NCBI GenBank assembly: GCA_964393035.1
Contig: CAYMRX010000007.1
Coordinates: forward strand, 124,001 to 188,000
Reading direction: 5' to 3'
DNA from: Tabrizicola_A sp964393035
Lineage (GTDB): Bacteria > Pseudomonadota > Alphaproteobacteria > Rhodobacterales > Rhodobacteraceae
Length of the DNA stretch: 64,000 nt
The notes beneath the pieces are model-generated. The model did no database searches, was not told the origin of the DNA, and saw only the letters and a program-made list of their open reading frames with translations. The stretch's first letter is position 1. Every line of letters starts with the position of its first letter. Shown here piece by piece: positions 52,151 through 63,500 of this stretch. Position numbers and translations under genes: made by a program.

Positions 52151-53347
52151 ATGAAAAAAATGCTTATGGCTTCGGCTGCGACGCTGGCTCTGGCGGGTGC
52201 AGCTTCGGCTGAAGACGTGAAACTGGGGATTCTGATCGGCTTCACCGGCCCCATCGAATCGCTGACTGGCCACATGGCTGCGGCATCCGAACTGGCAATG
52301 GCTGAAGTGAACGCTTCGGGCAAGGCTGCCAACGCCTATGCTTCGGTGCGTGGCGACTCGACCTGCGTTGACGCGGCAGCGGCCACCGCTGCGGCAGAAC
52401 GCATGGTCACCGCTGATGGCGTCAAAGGCATCATCGGCGGCGACTGCTCGGGTGTGACCGGTGCCGTGCTGCAAAACGTCGCCCGCCCGAACGGCATCGC
52501 GATGGTGTCGCCCTCGGCCACCTCGCCGGCGCTGTCGACCGCTGAAGACGACGGCCTGTTCTTCCGCACCGCCCCGTCCGACGCCCGCGAAGGCGAAATC
52601 ATGGGCGAGATCCTGTCGGAAAAAGGCGTGAAGACCATCGCGCTGACCTATTCGAACTCGGACTACGGCAAGGGCCTGGCCGAAGCGATCGCCGCTGGCT
52701 TCCAGGCCAAGGGCGGCACCGTTTCGATCAACATCCCGCACGAAGACGGCAAGGCCGACTATTCGGCTGAAGTCGCTTCGCTGGCCGCCGCTGGCGGTGA
52801 CCTTCTGGTCGTCGCGGGTTACCTCGATCAGGGTGGCAAGGGCATCATCCAAGCCTCGCTCGATTCCGGCGCCTTCTCGCAGTTCGGTCTGCCGGGCGGC
52901 ATGGTCGGTGACTCGCTGCCCGCCGCCATCGGTCCGGCTCTGGACGGCTCCTACGGCCAAGTCGCTCAATCCGACAGCGCCGGCGCTGCCGTCCTGACCG
53001 AAATGGGCAAGACCGCTGCCACCGCGTTCGACGCCACCTCGCCCTACTCGATGGAAAGCTATGACGCTGCTGCGCTCATCATGCTGGCCATGGAAGCCGC
53101 GAAGTCGACCGACTCGAAAGTCTACTCGGCCAAGATCATGGAAATCGCCAACGGTCCGGCTGACGGCTCGGGCGTGAAGATCCTTCCGGGTGAACTGGGC
53201 AAGGCTCTGGAGCTGATCGCTGCTGGCACCGCCATCGACTATGACGGCGCTTCGGGCGTGACCCTTGTTGGCCCCGGCGAATCCGCTGGCCGCTACAAGC
53301 AGTTCGAAATCAAGGGCGGCAAGTACGAAACCGTCACCTTCCGTTGA
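52151..53347 (+). CDS. Branched-chain-amino-acid-type ABC transporter substrate-binding protein
   Basis: Periplasmic solute-binding protein of the LivK/HAAT family, 398 aa. A clean signal peptide (MKKMLMASAATLALAGAASA) is followed by EDVKLGILIGFTGPIESLTG, the standard Peripla_BP_6 start. AAGGGAG precedes the ATG. Codon use differs visibly from its neighbours (many GCT, TCG and AAG codons, few rare codons), as expected for a very highly expressed gene. A strong hairpin follows before the transporter ATPases, so it probably exceeds them in expression. Confidence 0.94.
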   Translation: MKKMLMASAATLALAGAASAEDVKLGILIGFTGPIESLTGHMAAASELAMAEVNASGKAANAYASVRGDSTCVDAAAATAAAERMVTADGVKGIIGGDCSGVTGAVLQNVARPNGIAMVSPSATSPALSTAEDDGLFFRTAPSDAREGEIMGEILSEKGVKTIALTYSNSDYGKGLAEAIAAGFQAKGGTVSINIPHEDGKADYSAEVASLAAAGGDLLVVAGYLDQGGKGIIQASLDSGAFSQFGLPGGMVGDSLPAAIGPALDGSYGQVAQSDSAGAAVLTEMGKTAATAFDATSPYSMESYDAAALIMLAMEAAKSTDSKVYSAKIMEIANGPADGSGVKILPGELGKALELIAAGTAIDYDGASGVTLVGPGESAGRYKQFEIKGGKYETVTFR

Positions 53348-53370
53348 TCGGATTGCTCTGAAAACTATGG

Positions 53371-53399
53371 AACGGCCCGAGGCATTCCCTCGGGCCGTT
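53371..53399 (+). other. Strong hairpin without T-tract after the binding-protein gene
   Basis: AACGGCCCGAGG (53371-53382) pairs perfectly with CCTCGGGCCGTT (53388-53399), 12 bp with a 5-nt loop. No T-run follows, so it likely protects the 3' end of an abundant monocistronic mRNA or attenuates rather than fully ends transcription. Confidence 0.8.
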
Positions 53400-53464
53400 G
53401 CCTTAAAGAATGGCGGCCCGCACGCGACCTGCGTGACAAGAGGCCCGTTTCAAAGGGGGAAGAC

Positions 53465-54248
<784 letters not shown>

Positions 54249-54256
<8 letters not shown>

Positions 54257-54968
54257 TACGCCTTTCCTGATCGGCGAGAACATGACGGGCGGCTATGGGC
54301 CCGTCGACATCTTGCACAACTGTACCATCGCGGTGAACAAGGGCGAAATCGCCGTCATCGTCGGCCCGAATGGCGCCGGCAAATCGACCGCGATGAAAGC
54401 CACCTTCGGCATGCTCAATCTGCGTGGTGGCAGCGTCAAACTGAATGGCGAGGACATCACCAAGCTTTCCCCGCAGGCCCGCGTGGCCAAGGGCATGGGC
54501 TTTGTGCCGCAGACCCACAACATCTTTACCGGCATGACGGTGGAAGAAAATCTGGAAATGGGCGCCTTCATCCGTAGCGACGAGGCGGGCATCAAAGAGA
54601 CCATGGAACAGATCTATGGCCTGTTCCCGATCCTGAAGCAAAAGCGCCATCAGGCGGCGGGCGAACTTTCGGGCGGCCAGCGTCAGCAGGTGGCCGTGGG
54701 CCGCGCGCTGATGACCAAGCCTTCGGTTCTTCTGCTTGACGAGCCGACCGCAGGTGTCTCGCCCATCGTCATGGACGAGTTGTTCGACCGCATCATCGAG
54801 ATCGCCCGCACCGGGATCTCGATCCTGATGGTTGAACAGAACGCCCGCCAAGCACTTGATATTGCGGACAAAGGCTATGTCCTTGTGCAAGGCGCAAACC
54901 GCTTCACCGACACCGGCGCGGCCCTGATGGCCGACCCCGAGGTCCGTCGTTCCTTCCTTGGGGGCTGA
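54249..54968 (+). CDS. livF: ABC transporter ATP-binding protein, LivF-like
   Basis: Second ATPase of the importer, 239 aa. Walker A GPNGAGKSTAMKA, VPQTHNIFTGMTVEENLEMG, signature LSGGQRQQVAVGRAL and Walker B VLLLDEPTAGVSP are all intact; LMVEQNARQALDIAD is the LivF-type H-loop region. It overlaps livG and is 3 bp from livH. Confidence 0.94.
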
Positions 54969-54971
54969 GAC

Positions 54972-55976
54972 ATGGATTTCCTCAATGCCCTCGTGGCGCT
55001 TCTGAACTTTGTGCTGATTCCGGGCGTTGCCTATGGCAGCCAACTGGCGCTGGGTGCGCTGGGTGTGACGCTGATTTTTGGCGTGCTGCGCTTTTCCAAC
55101 TTCGCGCATGGCGACACCATGGCCTTCGGCACCGCCGTGGTCATCATGATCACATGGGCCTTCCAATCCTGGGGCATCTCCTTTGGCCCCTTGCCGACCG
55201 CCCTTCTGGCCCTGCCCTTCGGCATCGCCGCGACAGCCGCGCTGGTTCTGGCCACTGACGCCGGCATCTACCGCTTTTACCGCAAGCAAAAGGCCGCCCC
55301 GATCATTCTGGTGATCGTCTCGGCGGGGGTCATGTTCGTGATGAACGGGCTTGTCCGCCTGCTGATCGGCGTGGAGGAGCGCAACTTTACCGATGGCGCG
55401 CGCTTTCTTCTGGACGGCAACACCTTCAAACAGGCCACCGGTCTGGCCGAACCCTTGGTCATCAAGACCACGGTGGCGGTGACGGTGGTGGTCGCGGTGG
55501 TCTGCGTGGCGGCCCTGTTCTGGTTTTTGCAAAAGACCCGCACCGGCAAGTCGATGCGCGCCTTTTCCGATAACGAGGATCTGGCGCTTTTGTCGGGCAT
55601 CAACCCCGACCGCGTGGTGCAGGTGACCTGGATCATCGCCGCCGCGCTGGCCGTGATCGCCGGCACGCTCTACGGGCTGGACAAATCCTTCCGTCCCTTC
55701 GTCTATTTCCAGCTTCTGCTGCCGGTCTTTGCCGCAGCCGTGGTGGGCGGGCTTGGCAGCCCCTTGGGCGCCATTGCCGGGGGCTATATCGTGGCGCTGT
55801 CCGAAGTGGTGCTGACCTATGCCTGGAAAAAGGTGGCAACCTATGTGCTGCCCGACAGCCTGGCGCCCGATGGGCTGATGCAGCTTCTCAGCACCGACTA
55901 CAAGGTGGCAGTCAGCTTCGCCATCCTTATCATCGTTCTGCTTTTCATGCCGACCGGCATCTTCAAGGGGAAGTAA
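54972..55976 (+). CDS. livH: ABC transporter permease, LivH-like
   Basis: Inner-membrane permease of the branched-chain family, 334 aa with about eight helices. GSQLALGALGVTLIFGVLRFSNFAHGD (position about 22-48) and AFSDNEDLALLSGINPDRV (the conserved cytoplasmic coupling loop) are typical. It is one base from livM. Confidence 0.93.
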   Translation: MDFLNALVALLNFVLIPGVAYGSQLALGALGVTLIFGVLRFSNFAHGDTMAFGTAVVIMITWAFQSWGISFGPLPTALLALPFGIAATAALVLATDAGIYRFYRKQKAAPIILVIVSAGVMFVMNGLVRLLIGVEERNFTDGARFLLDGNTFKQATGLAEPLVIKTTVAVTVVVAVVCVAALFWFLQKTRTGKSMRAFSDNEDLALLSGINPDRVVQVTWIIAAALAVIAGTLYGLDKSFRPFVYFQLLLPVFAAAVVGGLGSPLGAIAGGYIVALSEVVLTYAWKKVATYVLPDSLAPDGLMQLLSTDYKVAVSFAILIIVLLFMPTGIFKGK

Positions 55977-55977
55977 G

Positions 55978-57285
55978 ATGGCACAATCAACTCGCAACCT
56001 TCTTCTCTTTGCCGGTGTTGCCCTGTTGTTCATTCTGACGGGCCTGTTCCAAAGCTGGAACCTGTCGCTGCAAATCCTGAACATCGGGATTCTCTCGGCC
56101 ATCATGGCCTTGGGCGTGAACATGCAATGGGGCTATGCCGGCCTGTTTTCCACCGGCATCGTCGGCTCGGTCGCCCTTGGCGGCCTTGCCGTGGTCGTCG
56201 TCTCGGCCAAGCCTGTGCCCGAGGGCTTTGCCGCCGGGGGCTGGTCCATCTTGGGCGGTCTGGCGCTGGGTGTGGCGGTGATCGTGGCGGCAACGCTGCT
56301 CTACCGCGCCATGAAACCCGGTCGCCTGCGCGCCTTGGCGGTCACGGCGCTGGTCGTGGTCGGCTTCTTCCTGTATCGCGCGGTCTTTGACGCCGGTGTG
56401 GCCGGGGTCGAGGCCTATAACCCCGCCACCTACGGCAATATCGGCGGCTTTGGCCTGCCCTCGCTGGTCGCATGGCCCGTGGGCGCGATTCTTGCCGGGC
56501 TTGCAGCTTGGGTGATCGGCAAGATCGCCCTTGGTCTGCGGTCTGACTATCTGGCCATTGCCACGCTGGGCATCGCCGAAATCATCGTCGTGGTACTGAA
56601 ATCCGAAGACTGGCTGGCGCGCGGGGTGAAGAACATCACCGGCCTGCCCCGCCCTTGGCCTGTGCCTTACGAGGTGGATCTGCAAGCCGATCCGGCCTTT
56701 GTGGAACGCGTCACCGCATGGGGCTTTGACCCGATCACGGCGTCAACCATTCTGGTCAAGCTGATCTATCTTGCCCTGTTCGGTGCTGTGCTGCTGGCGA
56801 TCATCTGGGTCTCGGAACGCGCGCTGAACAGCCCTTGGGGCCGGATGATGCGCGCCATCCGCGACAATGAAATCGCGGCCTCCGCCATGGGCAAGAACAT
56901 CACCAAACGCCATTTGCAGATCTTCATCATCGGTTCGGCCGTGGTCGGATTGGCGGGGGCGATGCTGACCTCGATGGAAGGCCAGATCGTGCCGGGTGTC
57001 TATTCCCCCCTGCGCTTTACCTTCCTGATCTGGGTGATGGTCATTGTCGGCGGCTCTGGCAACAACTGGGGCGCGGTTCTGGGCGGGCTGCTCCTCGGCT
57101 GGCTCTGGCTGGCGGTGGAATACCTCGGCCCGAACCTGATGGGCTACCTGACCGCAGCCCTGCCGGCGGGCGATCTGAAACAGCACCTGATCGACAGCGC
57201 CCAGCATATGCGCCTTGTCACATTGGGGATCGTGCTTTTGCTGGTTCTGCGCTTTGCCCCAAGGGGCCTGATCCCCGAGAAATAA
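55978..57285 (+). CDS. livM: ABC transporter permease, LivM-like
   Basis: Second permease of the importer, 435 aa. GVNMQWGYAGLFSTGIVGSVALGG, LRSDYLAIATLGIAEI and the coupling loop MMRAIRDNEIAASAMGKN are LivM features; GGSGNNWGAVLGG lies in the late conserved segment. Last gene of the transporter operon, followed by a terminator. Confidence 0.93.
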   Translation: MAQSTRNLLLFAGVALLFILTGLFQSWNLSLQILNIGILSAIMALGVNMQWGYAGLFSTGIVGSVALGGLAVVVVSAKPVPEGFAAGGWSILGGLALGVAVIVAATLLYRAMKPGRLRALAVTALVVVGFFLYRAVFDAGVAGVEAYNPATYGNIGGFGLPSLVAWPVGAILAGLAAWVIGKIALGLRSDYLAIATLGIAEIIVVVLKSEDWLARGVKNITGLPRPWPVPYEVDLQADPAFVERVTAWGFDPITASTILVKLIYLALFGAVLLAIIWVSERALNSPWGRMMRAIRDNEIAASAMGKNITKRHLQIFIIGSAVVGLAGAMLTSMEGQIVPGVYSPLRFTFLIWVMVIVGGSGNNWGAVLGGLLLGWLWLAVEYLGPNLMGYLTAALPAGDLKQHLIDSAQHMRLVTLGIVLLLVLRFAPRGLIPEK

Positions 57286-57317
57286 GGGCATCCGGTTTCG
57301 GACATGAATAGACCATG

Positions 57318-57345
57318 GGGCGCCTTCGGGCGCCCTTTGCTTTTC
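57318..57345 (+). terminator. Terminator after livM
   Basis: GGGCGCC (57318-57324) pairs with GGCGCCC (57329-57335) around a stable TTCG tetraloop and is followed by TTTGCTTTT. It separates the transporter operon from the flavoenzyme gene. Confidence 0.85.
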
Positions 57346-57374
57346 CGCCGGATCGCAGCCGCAAAATCTGTTTA

Positions 57375-57389
57375 CGACACAATTTGTCG
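57375..57389. promoter_or_regulatory. CGACA-N5-TGTCG inverted repeat upstream of the flavoenzyme
   Basis: An inverted repeat about 70 bp upstream of the dehydrogenase start, in the AT-rich part of the gap, hence a plausible operator. Its half-sites (GACA/TGTC) resemble those of the repeat at 52045-52061 but the spacing differs. Confidence 0.35.
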
Positions 57390-57459
57390 CAAAACCACAT
57401 GCCACTCCCTGCCCTGCCCGCCATTCTGCCGACAAATGCAGATCAAGGGAGTCCCCCAA

Positions 57460-59883
57460 ATGAAAACCCATGCCCGCGTGGTGGTAATCGGCGGCGGTGT
57501 CGTCGGCTGTTCGGTGCTTTATCACCTGACCAAGCTCGGCTGGTCCGACGTGATGCTGATCGAACGTTCGGAACTGACCTCCGGCTCGACCTGGCACGCG
57601 GCGGGCGGCTTCCATACGCTGAACGGCGACACCAACATGGCCGCGCTGCAAGGCTATACCATCCGGCTCTACAAGGAGCTGGAGGAAATCACCGGCATGT
57701 CCTGCGGCTTGCACCATGTCGGCGGCATCACGCTGGCCGACAATCAGGCGCGCTTTGAACAGTTGAAGGCCGAACGCGCCAAGCACCGCTACATGGGGCT
57801 GGACACCGAGATCCTCGGGCCGGAAGAAATCAAGAAATTCACCCATGGCATGGTGAACCTCGAAGGCATCATCGGCGCGCTTTATGATCCCTTGGACGGC
57901 CATCTTGACCCTTCGGGCACCACCTATGCCTATGCCAAGGCCGCACGCATGGGCGGGGCCGAGATTGTCTTGCACAACCGCGTGCTGTCCACCACCCAGC
58001 GCGCCGATGGTGGCTGGGATGTGGTGACCGAAAAAGGCACCGTCACCTGCGAGCATCTGGTGAACGCGGGCGGGCTTTGGGCGCGGGAAATCGGCGCGAT
58101 GGCGGGGGTTTACCTGCCGCTTCTGCCGATGGCGCACCAGTATCTCGTCACCGACGACATCCCGGAAATCATGGAAATCCTGAAATCCGGCAATGAATTC
58201 CCGCATGTGATGGACCCCGGCGGCGAAAGCTATCTGCGCCAGGAAGGCCGCGGGCTTTGCATCGGGTTCTATGAGAAACCCTGTGAGCCGTGGTCGGTTG
58301 ACGGCACGCCCTGGACCTTTGGCCATGAGCTTTTGAACGAGCAATTCGACAAGATCGAAGACTCCGTCGCCTTCGCCAACCGCCGCTTCCCTGTCTTGGA
58401 ACGCACCGGCGTCAAGCGCGTGATCCACGGCCCCTTCACCTTCGCCCCCGATGGCAACCCGCTGATCGGCCCGGTGCAGGGCCTGCGCAACTACTGGTCG
58501 GCCTGTGCGGTCATGGCCGGCTTCTCCCAAGGCGGCGGCATGGGTCTGGCGCTGGCGCAATGGATGATCAACGGCGAGGTCGAACGCGACCCGCGCGGCT
58601 TTGACGTCAGCCGTTTCGGCACCTGGACCTCGCCCGGCTATACCGTGCCGAAGGTGATCGAAAACTATCAGATGCGCTTCAACGTCGGCTATCCGAACGA
58701 AGAACGCCCGGCCGCGCGGCCCTTCCGCACCACCCCGATGTATGAGGTTTTCGACGGGATGAACGCGGTCTGGGGCCAGCAATACGGGCTGGAAGTAGTG
58801 AACTACCACGCCCTGCCGGGCGATGCGCGCTATGAAACCCCGACCTTCCGTCGTTCCAACGCTTGGGAAGCCACCCGCCAAGAGGTGATGGCGGTGCGCG
58901 AAGCCGTCGGCATCAACGAGTTGCAGAACTTCGGCAAGTATCTGGTCAAGGGCGACGGCGCCCGCGCCTGGCTTGACCGCATCATGGCAGGCAGCATTCC
59001 GAAACCGGGCCGTCTGTCTCTGACCCCGATGCTGGCCCATTCCGGCAAGATTATTGGCGATTTTACTGTGTCTTGCCTCAGTGAAACCGAATTCCAACTG
59101 ACCGCCAGCTATGGCGCGCAGGGCTGGCATCAGCGCTGGTTTGAACAAAATCCCGCGCCGGGCGTGACGGTTGAAAACATCTCGGACGCGCGGTCTGGCT
59201 TCACCATCGCGGGGCCAAAGGCACGCGAGCTTCTGGCCCGCTGCACCCGCTCGGATGTCTCGGCCGAGGCCTTCAAGTTCATGGACGTCAGACGGATGAC
59301 CGTGGGCATGGTCAATTGCATCATCCAGCGCGTCAGCTACACCGCCGATCTCGGCTATGAGATTTTCTGCGATCTCCACTCGGTCCGTCACCTCTGGGAC
59401 ACGCTGAACGCCCATGGCAAAGACCTTGGCCTCCGCCCCTTCGGCATGCGCGCCATGATGTCCCTGCGTCTGGACAAATGGTTCGGCTCCTGGGGCCGCG
59501 AATTCTCGCCCGATTACACGCCGATGGAAACCGGGCTGGACAAGTTCATTCGCTGGAACAAGGAGGCCGACTGGATCGGCAAAGCCGCCGCTTTGGCGGA
59601 AAAAGCCGCGGGGCCAAAGCGCAAACTCGTCTCCTTCGTGGTCGACGCCAACGAATCCGACGTTGTCGCTTGGGAACCGATCTGGCTGAACGGCGCGGTG
59701 GTTGGCTTCTGCACCTCAGGCGGCTACAGCCACTGGACCGGAAAATCGCTGGCCCAAGGCTTCCTGCCCGCCGAGGCGGTCAAGGACGGTCTCGAATGCG
59801 AAATCGAAATCCTTGGCGAACGCCGCAAGGCCACCGTTCACCTCGCCCCGGTTTGGGACGATGGCGGGCGGATGCGGGCCTGA
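57460..59883 (+). CDS. Dimethylglycine/sarcosine dehydrogenase-like FAD enzyme with GcvT domain
   Basis: An 807-aa flavoprotein. The N-terminal DAO domain has the FAD loop VVVIGGGVVGCSVLYHL and GSTWHAAGG, whose His46 corresponds to the covalent FAD attachment site of dimethylglycine and sarcosine dehydrogenases. The C-terminal half (about 430-800) is a GcvT/aminomethyltransferase domain (GIVxF-like ISDARSGFTIAGPKAREL; YTADLGYEIF; MRAMMSLRLDK) that would pass the one-carbon unit to tetrahydrofolate. ATG 57460 follows AAGGGAG; the frame extends upstream to 57304. Exact substrate (dimethylglycine, sarcosine or another N-methyl compound) is inferred from family only. Confidence 0.9.
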   Translation: MKTHARVVVIGGGVVGCSVLYHLTKLGWSDVMLIERSELTSGSTWHAAGGFHTLNGDTNMAALQGYTIRLYKELEEITGMSCGLHHVGGITLADNQARFEQLKAERAKHRYMGLDTEILGPEEIKKFTHGMVNLEGIIGALYDPLDGHLDPSGTTYAYAKAARMGGAEIVLHNRVLSTTQRADGGWDVVTEKGTVTCEHLVNAGGLWAREIGAMAGVYLPLLPMAHQYLVTDDIPEIMEILKSGNEFPHVMDPGGESYLRQEGRGLCIGFYEKPCEPWSVDGTPWTFGHELLNEQFDKIEDSVAFANRRFPVLERTGVKRVIHGPFTFAPDGNPLIGPVQGLRNYWSACAVMAGFSQGGGMGLALAQWMINGEVERDPRGFDVSRFGTWTSPGYTVPKVIENYQMRFNVGYPNEERPAARPFRTTPMYEVFDGMNAVWGQQYGLEVVNYHALPGDARYETPTFRRSNAWEATRQEVMAVREAVGINELQNFGKYLVKGDGARAWLDRIMAGSIPKPGRLSLTPMLAHSGKIIGDFTVSCLSETEFQLTASYGAQGWHQRWFEQNPAPGVTVENISDARSGFTIAGPKARELLARCTRSDVSAEAFKFMDVRRMTVGMVNCIIQRVSYTADLGYEIFCDLHSVRHLWDTLNAHGKDLGLRPFGMRAMMSLRLDKWFGSWGREFSPDYTPMETGLDKFIRWNKEADWIGKAAALAEKAAGPKRKLVSFVVDANESDVVAWEPIWLNGAVVGFCTSGGYSHWTGKSLAQGFLPAEAVKDGLECEIEILGERRKATVHLAPVWDDGGRMRA

Positions 59884-59935
59884 TCGGGAAAACCGTTCAG
59901 TTCATCCTCTCTGCGGAAGTATCCTCGGGGGGGAG

Positions 59936-59986
59936 GCTGCAATTTCCCTGAAATTGCAGCGGGGGGGCAGACAGCCCCCCTTTTTT
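59936..59986 (+). terminator. Tandem hairpins ending in a strong terminator
   Basis: GCTGCAATTT/AAATTGCAGC (59936-59945 with 59951-59960) is followed directly by GGGGGG-N7-CCCCCC (59962-59980) and six T. The second stem plus T-run is a classical intrinsic terminator for the flavoenzyme gene; the first may be an RNA-stability hairpin. Confidence 0.9.
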
Positions 59987-60004
59987 CATGGCATCAACAC
60001 GGGC

Positions 60005-60598
60005 ATGGCCCCTGAAATCCTCATCCTTGCCGCCGGTTCCTCCTCGCGCATGCGCGGCGGCGACAAATTGCTGGAACTGATCGACGGGACGGCACAACTG
60101 ACGCGCATTGCCAAGGCCGCCTTGGCCACCGGCCGCCCGGTCACCGTGGCGCTGCCGCCCGACCGCCCTGCCCGCAGCGCCTGTCTGGCGGGGCTGCCTT
60201 TGCGTCAGGTCGTGGTGCCAAACCCGGAAAACGGCATGGCCGCCAGTCTTGTGGCGGGCCTTGCCGCCGTGCCGCCGCATGCCCCGGTTCTGCTCCTCTT
60301 GGCCGATCTGCCGGACATCACCGCCGAGGATCTGCGCACCGCCCTGTCAGCATGGGCCGCCCAGCCCGACCGCATCCTGCGCGGCATGGGCGCGGATGGC
60401 AGGCCCGGCCACCCGGTCGGCTTTCCACCCGATCTCCGGGTTGATCTGCTTGCCCTCACCGGCGATCAGGGCGCGCGCGAGGTGGTCCAGCGGCACAAGG
60501 CGCGCCTTCTTGGGGTTGCCCTGCCCGATCAGCACGCCACCACCGATCTGGACACCCCCGAAGATTGGGCGCGCTGGCGGGCCTTACGGGGCCAGTAA
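60005..60598 (+). CDS. MobA-like nucleotidyltransferase
   Basis: A 197-aa NTP-transferase of the MobA/MocA family. ILAAGSSSRMRGGDKLLELIDG is the nucleotide-binding loop with the GxxRM..DKL pattern, VVPNPENGMAASL and LLLADLPDITAEDLR the second metal-binding region, and GHPVGFP the late motif. Such proteins cytidylate or guanylate the molybdenum cofactor, often beside xdhC-type genes, none of which are here. ATG 60005 has a weak ribosome site and begins only 18 bp after the terminator T-run. Its 3' end overlaps the convergent RTX gene by 15 bp. Confidence 0.83.
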   Translation: MAPEILILAAGSSSRMRGGDKLLELIDGTAQLTRIAKAALATGRPVTVALPPDRPARSACLAGLPLRQVVVPNPENGMAASLVAGLAAVPPHAPVLLLLADLPDITAEDLRTALSAWAAQPDRILRGMGADGRPGHPVGFPPDLRVDLLALTGDQGAREVVQRHKARLLGVALPDQHATTDLDTPEDWARWRALRGQ

Positions 60599-63500
60599 CA
60601 CCTTGGCCTCATGCGCCTTCAAAGACAGGCGCGCGGCGGGATAGTCAAAATCCTCTTTGGCCAGTTCGGAGAAAAGCGTTGCAATTTCGGTGCGTTGCGC
60701 CAGTTCCATCCCATCAACCATCCGCATCGCGGGCTGAAAGCTTTCGGTCCAGGCCCCTTCGGCACAGATGATCTCGTGCCGGTCAAACAGCAGGTGGATA
60801 TAGCTGACCCCTGCCGTCAACCGCGTCTCAACCCCCGGCAGCGCCGTCAAATGGGTTGCCGCCACCAGCACCTCAACCTCGCCAAACAGCATCTCGGCCT
60901 TTGCCCCTTCGATCAGCATGCGGTGTTGCGGCGAAACCTTCATGGGGCGCAAGGGCAGCCCTGCGCCCAAGGCCCCGGCGGCAATCTCCACAGGGCGCAG
61001 CGCAGGTTTGACGATCAGATCGGCCAGAGACAGATTGCGCCGCCCGATCCAGCGCAAGGGCTGATAGCCATTGTCGCGGGTCAGCACCTGATCGCCCAAG
61101 CGCAGGGTTTCCACCGCCACCTCGCCGCGGTCGGTGGTGATGCGCGTGCCGGGGGTGAGGCAGGGAATGACCTGCTCGATCCCGCTGAAGCTCATCGAGC
61201 CGATGACCGCGCCCGCAGAGTCCAGAAACTCGACCGTGCCTGCTTCCGGGTTCATCGGATCATAGACGATATTGGTCAGCGCCCAGCCCCAGGCGGTCAG
61301 GTCCAGCACATCATTGTCGCCGGTGTTCTCGCCGCCCGCGGCCACATCGCCAAAGCCATCGCTTCCGGTGCCGACCATGAGGGTATCATTGCCGATGCCG
61401 CCGTCGATGCTGTCGGCCCCGGCCCCGCCATCCAGGCTGTCATGGCCCGCGCCACTCTCCAACAGATCAGCCCCTGCCCCGCCCAAGAGCGTGTCATTGT
61501 CCGCCCCGCCGTACAGGCTGTCATCGCCGCCGCGGCCATTCAGCAGGTCATTGCCGCCATTGCCGTAAAAGATGTTGGTGAAAGGGTCGGTCGGGCTGGC
61601 CGAAAACCCGTCATAGCCCAGCAACACATCGTCATAGGCCGACCCCAAAAGCGCATCGACGCCCAAAAGTACATCGCCCGACGCATGGCCGCCCGCGCCC
61701 GCACCGGTCGTCAGATCGACCGTCACCCCGGCGGTCGAGCCGGAGTAATCCACCCAGTCCATCCCGGTCGAGGCGCTGATGGTATCGGCACCAAGTTCGC
61801 CGATGATGGTGTCGTCGCCACTCCCGGTCGAGATGTTGTCGCTGCCATCGCCGCCATAGATCAGGTCATTGCCATCGCCCGACCACAGCAGATCGTCGCC
61901 GTCCTCGCCCCACAGCGTGTCGTTGCCATCCCCGCCTTCAAGCGAGTCATTGCCCGCACCGCCATAAAGCCGATCATCGCCCGCCTCGCCATAAAGCGTA
62001 TCGGCCTCGGTGCCGCCATAAAGGCTGTCAGTGCCCGCCCCGCCCCAAAGCGTATCGCTGCCCGCTTCGCCATAAAGCTGGTCATTGCCCAGATCACCCA
62101 GCAGCCGGTCGCCATCGTCGCCGCCGCTCAGATAATCCTGATCGTCGCCGCCATAAAGGCTGTCGGCCCCGCTGCCGCCCGACAGGGTATCATCGCCCGC
62201 GCCACCATAGGCCGTGTCATTGCCCAGCCCACCCAGACCGGAATCATGGCCAAGCCCGCCGAAAAGCTGGTCCGCGCCATCCTCGCCTTGCAACGTGTCG
62301 GCCCCGGCATCGCCGTAAAGCGCATCATTGCCCGTGCCGCCGTATAGAGTGTCAGCATCGTCCCCGCCGTAAAGCTGGTCATCGCCGCCATAACCGAACA
62401 GCGCATCCAGCCCCAGACCGCCGTAAAGCGTGCTGTTGCCGGCGTCGTCGTAAAGAATGTCATCCCCGGCATCGCCCGACAGCACATCATTGCCGCCGCC
62501 CGACAGCACCGTGTCATTGCCAGCCCCGCCATAGGCGGTGTCATTGTCGGCCCCACCGGACACATGGTCGCTGCCATCGTCGCCAAAGACCGTATCCGCG
62601 CCAAGGCCCCCATAGACAAAATCATTGCCGGTGCCACCATGGGCGACATCATCGCCGTCACCGCCATCAACGGTATCGTCCTGCGCGTCGCCATGGACAC
62701 TGTCATTGCCATTGCCGCCTGACAGGCTGTCATTGCCATCACCGCCCGACAGGCTGTCATTGCCGCCACCGGCCGCCGCCACGTTGTTCGGCTGCGTGTT
62801 GACGTAATACTCATACCACAGCCCTGCGGCGGTGCCGGTCGTAGTTCCGGTCGAGACCAGCGCCACCGCGGTATAGGGGATATTGATCGTCAAGGTGCCG
62901 ACGGTCGTGCTGGTCGCGCCCGCGCCGGTGCGCGCGATCTGGCCCGCGCCGTTGATCTCATAGATGCTGGCGCCATTGAAGCTGACCGTGCCATTGGCAA
63001 GCGCGGTGGTCAGGTTGAGCGTGACACCATCAAGGGTGATCGTCAGCGTCTCGTTGGCGTTCAGACCGTTGAACAGGATCTGCCCGCCCGAGATTTGCGT
63101 CGTGGCGGTATGGGTATGGGTTTCAACCGAATCCGTATCGCCCAAGCGAAAGCCCGAAACGGCGCCATTGGTGCCTGCGGTCAGCGTTTCGTTCGAAACG
63201 CTGCGGACGACGAAATTGGGCCGCGGCGCCGTGCCGGTCACAGTCTGGGTTGCCGCGGTGATTTCAGTATAGCTTGGCGTATAGGTCGTGGCCGCGCTGT
63301 CGGACCCGCCAATCAGCGTATCATCGCCGGTGCCACCCTGAAGGCTGTCATTGCCCGACCCGCCGTCAATGCTGTCATTTTCGCTTTCGCCATCAACCCA
63401 GTCATTGCCTTGCGCGGTGCTGATCTGGTCATTGCCCGCCCCGCCATAAACGATGTCATTGCCGATCCCGGCCTGCACCGTGTCATTGCCCGCGCCTGCC

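Noticed and set aside
61300..62780. Many long opposite-strand open frames over the RTX repeats, and a possible CRISPR-like DNA repeat
   Set aside because: The periodicity is 27 bp with degenerate sequence encoding GGxGxDxLx repeats; there are no unique spacers, and the antisense frames follow from the biased repeats.
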